Of a DNA stretch of 34,598 nucleotides, positions 17,266 through 23,790 are shown piece by piece. The DNA is taken from the NCBI RefSeq assembly GCF_030010625.1, contig NZ_JASCXN010000052.1, forward strand, positions 1 through 34,598. Reading direction: 5' to 3'. Made by a program: the position numbers and the translations under genes. The notes under the pieces were generated by a model, which saw only the letters and a program-made list of their open reading frames with translations, was not told where the DNA came from and did not search any database. This stretch comes from Streptomyces sp. CC208A. Its GTDB lineage: Bacteria > Actinomycetota > Actinomycetes > Streptomycetales > Streptomycetaceae. The stretch's first letter is position 1; every line of letters starts with the position of its first letter.

Positions 17266-18166
17266 GTGGGTGACGGCCGCCGTCGACGGAGCAGGGGTTC
17301 TCCGGCTGGTCATCGGCGGTTCGGGTTGTTCAGGGAAGGCCGGGATGCGGCGGGGCATGCAGCACGGGTGTGGCAGTCGGTGTTCGCCAGGCATCCGGCC
17401 CGTACGGTCGTCATGGCCTTCGCGGCGGTCATCCTCCTCGGCACGGTACTGCTCACGCTGCCCGCGGCCTCCGAGGACGGCGGTGCCACGGGCTTCGTCA
17501 CCGCCCTGTTCACCTCGACGTCCGCCGCCTGTGTCCCCGGTCTCGTCGTGGTCGACACCGGGACGTACTGGAGCGGGTTCGGTGATGGCGTGATCCTGGC
17601 CCTGATCCAGGTCGGCGGCTTCGGCATCATGACCACGGCGTCGCTCCTCGCCCTCCTCGTGCCGGGCAAGATGCGGCTGCGGCTCCAGCTCACCGCGCTG
17701 GCGGAGACCAGGAGCCTGGGGATCGGCGACGTACGCCGGGTGCTCCTCGGCGTCGCCGGCACCACGCTCGCGGTGGAGCCGGCGGTCGGCGCGTGGCTCG
17801 CGCTGCGCTTCCCGCTTCGGTTACGGGATGCCGGTCCTGGACGCCGCCTGCATGGGGCTCTTCCACGCCGTCTCGGCCTTCGACAACGCCGGCTTCGGCC
17901 TGCACGCCGACAGCCTCACGCCGTACGCCATCGACGTCTGGGTGACGCTGCCCGTCGCGGCCGCCGTGATCCTCGGCGGCATCGGCTTCCCCGTCCTCCT
18001 GGAGCTGCTGCGCCACCGCAACCGGGCCCGTACGACCGGGCGGCGCGGCCGGTCGCTGCACACCAAGCTCACCGTCGTCACCACGGGCGCGCTGCTGCTC
18101 ACCGGCATGGTCCTGACCTGCCTCCTGGGGTGGAGCAACCCGGGGCGGTGTGGGGCGCGGCCTTGA
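17266..18166 (+). pseudogene. trkH-like potassium uptake transporter, frameshifted and truncated
   Basis: The first frame (from about 17266) shows the typical TrkH/KtrB N-terminal segments: hydrophobic helix AFAAVILLGTVLLTLP, pore loop TSTSAACVPGLVVVDTGTYW, and LALIQVGGFGIMT. At about 17815-17825 homology jumps to the next frame (GYGMPVLDAACMGLFHAVSAFDNAGFG...), which ends at 18166. Joined, only about two thirds of a TrkH (usually about 450 residues) is present, and the C-terminal pore repeats are missing. The pore loop has Pro where the selectivity filter normally has Thr (CVTGL). Both the frameshift and the truncation argue for a dead gene. A sequencing error could explain the frameshift but not the missing end. 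Confidence 0.8.
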
Positions 18167-18775
18167 GGGGGTGACCCCGTGCTCCTGCCGGCGCTGTGGG
18201 CCGCCGACGCCCTGCACGACGGTGCGACCGCTCCGGGCGCGCTCTGCTTCCTGACCGTACTACCGGGCTTCTGCGGCCGTGCCGTCGCGGCCCCGGGTAC
18301 CGTCGGCGTCTGCCGGCCGTTCCACGACGGCTTCGTGATCCACTCGCGCGGAGAGCCGAGCCGGGAGGAGACACGCGTACGAAGACGAACTCGCCGTCGC
18401 CGAGCTCGTCTTCATACGCAACGCGGCCCCGCCCCACGAGGCCGCCCACCGGTGCCGCAACGACTTCGCCACCTGGCTCTTCCGGCCCGCCGCCACCGGC
18501 TGGTACCCGAAGAAGGCCCCCAGGAGCCACGCCCCGTCCCCCTCCTCGGCGCCCTTCTGCTCCCTCCGTACGAGCGCTGCGCCGCAGCCCCTTCCACGCG
18601 GCGTCCGGTGGCGAGGACGTCGGCCTGGTGAGGTCACGTGGTGAGGTCACGTTTCTCCTCCCTCGCCGCAGCAGGTTGTCCCATTCGGCCGAAAGATCGT
18701 GTCCCCGCTCTCGCGGGGGGCGTTGACCGGGAGCACGGCCGCGCTTCCGCGGTCACGTTCGACAAGGAGTGAGTG
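18167..18775. other. 609-bp gap with decayed coding sequence, no intact gene
   Basis: High-GC DNA with overlapping open frames but no convincing gene. Two plus-strand stretches keep coding-like third-position bias: about 18179-18370, and about 18374-18600 (reading YEDELAVAELVFIRNAAPP then WLFRPAATGWYPKKAP). They are in different frames, with no good start or ribosome site. I read them as remnants that decayed together with trkH; the families are not recognised. The end of the gap holds the chaplin leader with AAGGAG at 18764. Confidence 0.4.
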
Positions 18776-19345
18776 ATGTCTCGCATCGCGAAGGCCGCCG
18801 CCGTTCTGGCCGGCACCGGCGCTGTCGCTCTCGGCGGAGCCGGTCTGGCTGTCGCCGACTCGGGGGCGGCCGCCGCCGCGGTCGGCTCGCCCGGTGTGGT
18901 CTCCGGCAACGCCGCGCAGGTCCCGGTCCACGTACCGGTCAATGCCTGCGGCAACACGGTCAACGTCATCGGCGCGCTGAACCCGGCCTTCGGCAACACC
19001 TGCGTGAACAGCGACGACAACGGCGCGGACGCCGACGCCGTGGCGGCCGGCTCGCCGGGCGTGGGCTCCGGCAACGTCGGCCAGGTCCCGGTCCACGTAC
19101 CGGTCAACCTCTGCGGCAACACCGGCAGCCTCATCGGTGTCCTGAACCCGGCGTTCGGCAACACCTGCGTGAACGGCGGCGGCTCGGGCCGGGACGGCGG
19201 CGTCGAGATGCCCGGCAACGGCGGCGAGGGCCCGGGCGCGGGCCTGCCCGGCTTCCCCGGCACCGGCCTTCCCGGCCTCCCCGGCACCGGCGGCGAGGGC
19301 CCCGGTGACGGTGGTGACCACGGCGACGGCGGTTACGGCGGCTGA
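18776..19345 (+). CDS. Secreted chaplin with two chaplin domains and Gly/Pro-rich tail
   Basis: A 189-residue secreted protein. A signal peptide (about 1-27, MSRIAKAAAVLAGTGAVALG, cleaved near AVADS) precedes two chaplin domains of about 40 residues (about 36-78 and 90-130). Each has the paired Cys pattern CGNT...NPAFGNTCVN and a VPVHVPVN strand. Chaplins assemble into amyloid-like surface films that let aerial hyphae emerge. Two-domain chaplins (ChpA-C type) usually end with a sortase signal and a membrane helix. Here the tail is Gly/Pro/Asp-rich (to GDGGYGG) with no hydrophobic segment, so the protein is probably released rather than cell-wall-linked. The ATG at 18776 has AAGGAG 6 nt upstream. 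A hairpin follows the stop. Confidence 0.92.
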   Translation: MSRIAKAAAVLAGTGAVALGGAGLAVADSGAAAAAVGSPGVVSGNAAQVPVHVPVNACGNTVNVIGALNPAFGNTCVNSDDNGADADAVAAGSPGVGSGNVGQVPVHVPVNLCGNTGSLIGVLNPAFGNTCVNGGGSGRDGGVEMPGNGGEGPGAGLPGFPGTGLPGLPGTGGEGPGDGGDHGDGGYGG

Positions 19346-19359
19346 CCTCCCGAGACCGC

Positions 19360-19390
19360 AGCGGACGCCCTTGAACGGGGGGCGTCCGCT
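19360..19390 (+). terminator. Hairpin terminator after the chaplin gene
   Basis: Perfect 11-bp stem (19360-19370 with 19380-19390) and a 9-nt loop, starting 14 bp after the chaplin stop. There is no T-tract, as is common for Streptomyces terminators. Confidence 0.75.
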
Positions 19391-19575
19391 GTCCGTTCTC
19401 CTGGCGGCGTTCCCCCGGTCGTGTCCGCGTCCCCCTACGACCTGCCGACCGGGCGGGCCGACGGAACGGCCCTGCGGCTGAGCCCGACGCCGCGCACTCC
19501 CCCCGCCGGGAGACCCCCGCCAAGATCGTCTCCCGGTTTTCTCCCCGACGATCTGCAAACGCTCTGCAGAACCAC

Positions 19576-19613
19576 TCAGGGGCCTGATCCGATTTCTCGG
19601 ATCAGGCCCCTGA
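19576..19613. terminator. Strong 17-bp hairpin, bidirectional terminator candidate
   Basis: Perfect 17-bp inverted repeat (19576-19592 and 19597-19613) with a TTTC loop, just outside the tRNA fragment. On the minus strand it lies where the terminator of the original proline tRNA gene would be, 16 bp beyond the tRNA 3' end. It probably served that gene before the island inserted. Confidence 0.75.
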
Positions 19614-19629
19614 CCTGGTCTTGCGGCTG

Positions 19630-19671
19630 TCGGGGTGGCGGGATTTGAACCCACGACCTCTTCGTCCCGAA
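19630..19671 (-). other. 3' fragment of tRNA-Pro(CGG): attachment-site repeat at the island border
   Basis: Read on the minus strand, this is the 3' half of a proline tRNA. It has the anticodon loop TTCGGGA (anticodon CGG), the 3' anticodon stem CGAAG, the variable region, the T arm GTGGGTTCAAATCCCGC and the acceptor strand CACCCCG plus discriminator A. The 5' anticodon stem that should pair with CGAAG is absent (CCTCA instead), and no D arm or 5' acceptor strand is found upstream. It is therefore a displaced att copy, not a working tRNA. The tRNA 3' flank with its terminator lies to the left, so the inserted DNA lies to the right. Confidence 0.8.
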
Positions 19672-19896
19672 TGAGGTTCGGTGGGTGGGCCTGCCAGCCT
19701 CGATGGCGTTTTCGCAGGTCGGAGGGGTGGGGTCGGTTGGTGTCGCGGGGGCTGGAAGGGGTTCGGGGAGCGGGTTGGCTCCCAGATGGCTCCCAGGGCG
19801 TGGGGCACAGCGGCGGCGTGTAGGCGGGGGCCGAGGCTTCCGCGGCCGGCGTGCCCTCCGCTGATGATCGCGCACGTTGCCCGAACGCCGGGAAGC
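19672..19896. other. Island edge without an identifiable gene
   Basis: This 225-bp stretch lies between the tRNA fragment and the receiver-protein stop. A minus-strand open frame (19602-19808) crosses the att site and could be the last residues of a lost integrase, but no integrase motif (catalytic Arg or Tyr boxes) is visible. The sequence contains the direct repeat tggctccca(g) near 19774-19797. Confidence 0.4.
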
Positions 19897-21132
19897 TCAG
19901 TCCTTCACAACCTCGCCGTTTGCTGATGGCGTGGAAGCCTGCGTCGGCAAGTGCCTGGCTTTCGGCTTCTCAAGTTCCAACCGCACTTTCACGTCGTCGA
20001 AGCTTAGGTCCGGGGTTCCGATACGCCCCACCGAGCGGCTGTACGCGATGAGCATCGCCTCCGAGAACGGGCTGTCGAGGGTTGCGACACGTCGCCAGGT
20101 TCGCGCCTCGGCGAGCGGGACCGATACCACGTTCTCGAAGTCGACCAAGAGGTCGGGGATGTCGAGGTAGCCAGGAAGAGCGCGGTACCGGTTCTGCTTG
20201 TCCCCGAAGACCTGTTTGGCCTGATCCTTGTGGCTGTTGCTCTTCGTGCTGGCCAGCCATGTGGCGATCGCTGGCGACTCCGACTCCTCGCCGTCCTCGG
20301 TGAAGATGCGGTCAGCCTTGGCCAGGCGAACGTACTGTGCCTTGGCCTTACGAGGTCGCGCCACGTTGGCGTCCGGGTGGTCCTCATACAGGTCGCAAGC
20401 AGGGGTAAGGACGATCCACCAATCGCCCTCGGGGTTGACCACGAGGTCCGTGGCGGTGAGGTGGTGGGTCACGCACGGCTTCAAGTAGACCCGCGCAGCG
20501 GAGGGTTGACCAGCAGTGGCGACCGCCTCGCCGTCCCCGGCGTAACCCAGTTCGCTGGGGCCGTTCTCCCTGAGCTCGGCCGCGAGGCGGTTGACGATGA
20601 TCGGGGTGATCTCGTGGGGATCAGCGCCCGCCATCTCGTGCCAGTGCGGGGCCACGACGTCACGGAGGAAAACGCGGACCTTGCGTTCGACGAGACCGGA
20701 GATACGGCGTCTCAACTCCGACACTCCCGAGAGCAGCCCGTCCCGGACTGCGGGAGCGACCTCGTCCCAGGCGTTCTTGGTCACCACACGAATGAGTGGA
20801 GGCTTCTCCAGGTCACGCACCTGTTGAGGGACAGCGGTGAAGAAGACCACGGGCAGCCACCGCGCGCCGGCGATGGCGTCGTACAGTTCGTGTCCCCGTC
20901 CTTCGATAGCGGCGGAGGGCCTGCCATCGGCGGCGTCGCGGACGTCGAGGATGACCAGGTCGAAGTCCTCGTCGATCAACCGCTGCTCGGCTGCGGAGAA
21001 GTCCTGCTCGGACTCGAAGTGGATCTCCCCGAGGTCTGTGAGCTCCTCGGACAGCACTTCGCGAAGGTCCGCGATCATCTGGGCGTCGTCATCGACTATG
21101 AGCACCCGATACGCAACGTCGGTCGACGTCAC
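19897..21132 (-). CDS. Response-receiver protein with unknown C-terminal domain, partner of the GHKL/kinase protein
   Basis: This 411-residue protein starts with a phosphoacceptor receiver domain (about 8-125). It has the full set of conserved residues: acidic pair D14/D15, phosphorylation site D63 (DLVILDVRD), T99 (VVFFTA) and K119 (VVTKN). The C-terminal 280 residues contain no helix-turn-helix or other output domain I recognise. A conserved-looking block VVNPEGDWWIVLTPACDLYED lies near 232-252. The GTG start at 21132 overlaps the stop of the upstream kinase-like gene by 4 bp (GTGA), so the two are translationally coupled and probably form a phosphorelay pair. Because it lies in a defence island and lacks a DNA-binding output, the C-terminal part may be an effector or adaptor; this is inference. 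Confidence 0.85.
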   Translation of the reverse strand: MTSTDVAYRVLIVDDDAQMIADLREVLSEELTDLGEIHFESEQDFSAAEQRLIDEDFDLVILDVRDAADGRPSAAIEGRGHELYDAIAGARWLPVVFFTAVPQQVRDLEKPPLIRVVTKNAWDEVAPAVRDGLLSGVSELRRRISGLVERKVRVFLRDVVAPHWHEMAGADPHEITPIIVNRLAAELRENGPSELGYAGDGEAVATAGQPSAARVYLKPCVTHHLTATDLVVNPEGDWWIVLTPACDLYEDHPDANVARPRKAKAQYVRLAKADRIFTEDGEESESPAIATWLASTKSNSHKDQAKQVFGDKQNRYRALPGYLDIPDLLVDFENVVSVPLAEARTWRRVATLDSPFSEAMLIAYSRSVGRIGTPDLSFDDVKVRLELEKPKARHLPTQASTPSANGEVVKD

Positions 21133-23369
21133 CCAACTCTCCTTCGCAGTCGTGCCCGGAAACTCGCACCCGAGAGGGTGCCGGGGCTCACCAGCCCCAG
21201 GTCGCCGTCGTAGAAGTCCTTGACGACGCTGCCTGCGATGCTGAGGCCGAGGCCGACGCCATCAGGCTTGTCGCTGAAGTAGGTCTCGAAGATCAGATCC
21301 TTGATCTCCTCGCGCACCCCAGGGCCGTTGTCACTGACCGTGATGTCAACCACGTCCAGTTCGCCCTCGTGATTGCGCTCCGTCTCGATCAGGATCTCGC
21401 GTGGGGTGCCCTTGGGCATGGTGGAGAGCCAGTACACGGCGTTGCTCACGAGGTTGACCACAAGAGTCCTGATGTCACCTGGCTCGGCAGTGACGATCAC
21501 GTCCTCCCCGCCGATCTTCACATCTACACCGTGCTTGGTGATCTCCGACTCCAGTACGTCAACGGCTTCGGAGATGCTCTGGTGCAGAGAGAGCCGGCGG
21601 GGCCGTCCACGTTTCCGTCCGCTGAGTGGCTCGATGCGAGCGAAGAGCCGGTCGAGAGCCCTCTCCTGTGCGGTGAAGTCCGTGCGAAGCTTGCCCAGCG
21701 CAGCTGACAACTCCACATCGTGTGTCTCGACCTTCGTGGTGATCTTGCCGAGGCGGCGAAGGCCCACGCCGATGCGGGAAAGGGCCGTACGTCCGTCGTG
21801 GAGGACAACATCGACCAGGGTTCCCAGGGTCGCGAGACGGGAGAACTGGGCGATGACCTCCTGCACCTTGCGTACGCCTTCGTTGATCGTCTCCGTGGCC
21901 TCTTCGATCGCGCGGCTGAGGATGATGTCATCTGGGTGCCGCTCGGCAGCCACCTGTCGCAGCGGGTCCAGGTTGAAGTTCTGGAAGAGCCCGTGGCCCC
22001 TGCCTTCGGACGGCCCGGCAAGGAGCGGGGCGTCCGGCGGAGCAGTGGGTTCCCGGCGCAGCCGGTAGCGTTGCGTCTCCAACCTGGCAATCGCCTGGAG
22101 TATGACTGCCTTCAGTTCCTCGTACTCCGGGGTGTCGATCAGTCCTTCGCGGTGCGAGCGGTCCAGGAGGCCGGGGTTGTCATCGGCCGAGATGTAGACG
22201 AATCCCGCCACTTGCCGGTTGGAGAGACGCAGCGTCGGGTTGTTGATGCGTCGCTGATCGAAACCAAGCCAGTCGAACCCGGGTTCCCCGAACGGCTGCA
22301 CACGGAACCCGTCCCGGTACAGGGCCACACCGCTGTTGTTCCGGATGAGTTCCCGTACGTCGTTGGTGTTCCTCGCGCTGGTGTCGAGTGCCAGGAGCGG
22401 CTTGATGGCCGACGACTCGAGGTCCCAGACCCGGAAGTCCAGTTTCAGAGGGCCACACGAGGGCCTCTTCGAGTCCTTGCGGAGGTTGTCCTGGACGACC
22501 TCTACCGGTTCTTCGCCGCCGGCGTAAATGGCCAGGCGCGCGTCCCCGTCGGCATCCACGGCGCCGACGAGGCGATAGCGGGGATGGGCCAGCGTCTCAC
22601 TCGCAGCAACGAACCCGCTGAGGTGGCGGAGCGGCCCCTCCGGAGTGTCGATGTAGATCGAGAACTCCGGCTGGTCCGGCACAGAGAGCTCGGCAGGAGG
22701 CGGCGGGGGGAGGAGCCTGGACAGGGAACGCTTGAGGGCCTCGATCTCGTTCGTTCCCCAAGCCGTGCGAAGCCTCTCGAGTCGGACCACGGTGCCATGT
22801 GCCGTGCCGACGGCTGTAGCGGGCGCTGACTGAAATTCCCGGAGGATCTCGGAAAAGGTCTGCGCCGCTATGCCTCCGTCTACGAAGACGCTCGGAGTGG
22901 TCGTGGACAGGGAGACCGGAACCTCATCCAGGTATGCGTCACCATCCGTGAAGTCCCCCCAGTCGATGCGAAGGGTGACTTCCTGCTCATCGACCCGCCG
23001 AGTCGTGATCGTGGCGGTATGGCCAAGTCGAGCTGAGGCGAACCGGCCGATGCCTTTGGCGCCCAGCACGCGACGCCCACCTGACTCACTGCGTGGGTTC
23101 CGGTGCCTGTGTGGGGTGGCGATCTCCATCCACGTGCCGCGCACCGTGGCTGGCGACATGCCGTGCCCGTTGTCCCAGACCTCGATCGAGCCCTCACCCT
23201 CTTCGAGGGGAGGGTTGAAGCGGATCAGTACGAGGCTGGCGTCCGCGTCGTAGGCGTTCTTCACCAGCTCGGTGAGGGCGACGCGTTCGTTGCTGATCAG
23301 TTCTTCGCCGAGCGTGCTCATGAGCCGGGCCCGCGGCCGGAGATACGCCTTCGCGCTCTCGGAGTCCAC
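21129..23369 (-). CDS. Double-ATPase protein: MORC/Hsp90-like GHKL domain plus histidine-kinase core
   Basis: A 746-residue protein with two Bergerat-fold ATP sites. The N-terminal GHKL domain has an N-box with E34, N38 and D41 (ELVKNAYDADA), DNGHG at 66-70 and GAKGIGR at 103-109, as in MORC, MutL and Hsp90 ATPases. The C-terminal third is a histidine kinase: candidate phospho-His H524 (VVLHDGRTALSRI), N-box N643 (NLVSNAVYW), DNGPG from D680, and a GVGLGLSI G2 box. There are no membrane segments, so sensing is cytoplasmic. It is coupled by a 4-bp overlap to the receiver gene downstream. The GTG at 23369 follows GGGGG at about 7 nt. A plausible role is ATP-driven sensing of aberrant DNA or proteins, followed by phosphotransfer to D63 of the partner; the sensing role is inferred. 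Confidence 0.88.
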   Translation of the reverse strand: MDSESAKAYLRPRARLMSTLGEELISNERVALTELVKNAYDADASLVLIRFNPPLEEGEGSIEVWDNGHGMSPATVRGTWMEIATPHRHRNPRSESGGRRVLGAKGIGRFASARLGHTATITTRRVDEQEVTLRIDWGDFTDGDAYLDEVPVSLSTTTPSVFVDGGIAAQTFSEILREFQSAPATAVGTAHGTVVRLERLRTAWGTNEIEALKRSLSRLLPPPPPAELSVPDQPEFSIYIDTPEGPLRHLSGFVAASETLAHPRYRLVGAVDADGDARLAIYAGGEEPVEVVQDNLRKDSKRPSCGPLKLDFRVWDLESSAIKPLLALDTSARNTNDVRELIRNNSGVALYRDGFRVQPFGEPGFDWLGFDQRRINNPTLRLSNRQVAGFVYISADDNPGLLDRSHREGLIDTPEYEELKAVILQAIARLETQRYRLRREPTAPPDAPLLAGPSEGRGHGLFQNFNLDPLRQVAAERHPDDIILSRAIEEATETINEGVRKVQEVIAQFSRLATLGTLVDVVLHDGRTALSRIGVGLRRLGKITTKVETHDVELSAALGKLRTDFTAQERALDRLFARIEPLSGRKRGRPRRLSLHQSISEAVDVLESEITKHGVDVKIGGEDVIVTAEPGDIRTLVVNLVSNAVYWLSTMPKGTPREILIETERNHEGELDVVDITVSDNGPGVREEIKDLIFETYFSDKPDGVGLGLSIAGSVVKDFYDGDLGLVSPGTLSGASFRARLRRRVG

Positions 23370-23790
23370 CCATGCCCCCGCTCGTCAACTGTCAGCCATG
23401 TTCTGCAGTGTGTGGCGGCCAAGATTCTACTAACTACCCATCAGCGAGCTAGGTGGGCGGCCCTCGTAAGTGGCCGAAACCGTGCCCAGGTTCACGCCGA
23501 CTCGAACGTGTCTTCAGCTCCGCCGGATCGTTGACCAGCTTGTCCGGCCAATCCGGGCCCCGAGAGCGACGCTGTCACTGCTGTCCTCTACGATTGCCTC
23601 TGGTAACGCACCAGAACGTCGGTTCGAAGCCGAGGTCTGGGGGGCCGTGCGGACTCGCGCGGGTACCCGGCAGAGCGCAGCATCGGTCTCACGGGATTTC
23701 CGGAGGTCAGCGTGGTGGAATCCTTGCCTCCACCAGCGCGTCTGTGATCTCCTGGTGCTCGTTGTTCTCGCTGGTGTGGAGGTGCGTGCT
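23370..23790. promoter_or_regulatory. 421-bp divergent intergenic region between kinase and methyltransferase genes
   Basis: No convincing gene is seen here. On the minus strand TAGAAT (complement of 23424-23429) is a good -10 element for the kinase/receiver operon, 55 bp from its GTG; a matching -35 is not clear. The plus-strand methyltransferase frame is open back to 23470, but its early part lacks conserved motifs and coding bias. I place the start at 23791 and leave a long leader. GGAGG at 23778-23782 is the methyltransferase ribosome site. Confidence 0.4.

Noticed and set aside
19276..19290. LPGTG as a sortase signal in the chaplin
   Set aside because: No hydrophobic helix or basic tail follows, and the motif sits in a Gly/Pro repeat (LPGFPGTGLPGLPGTG), so the match is likely chance.
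19630..19705. Complete tRNA gene
   Set aside because: Only the 3' half fits tRNA-Pro; the D arm, the 5' acceptor strand and the 5' anticodon stem are missing.
19602..19808. 68-codon minus-strand frame as an integrase C-terminus
   Set aside because: It runs through the tRNA fragment and has no integrase motif; it is kept only as a remote possibility in the border entry.
23470..23790. Upstream extension of the methyltransferase by 107 codons
   Set aside because: The segment lacks conserved motifs and codon bias, while a GTG with GGAGG at proper distance exists at 23791.
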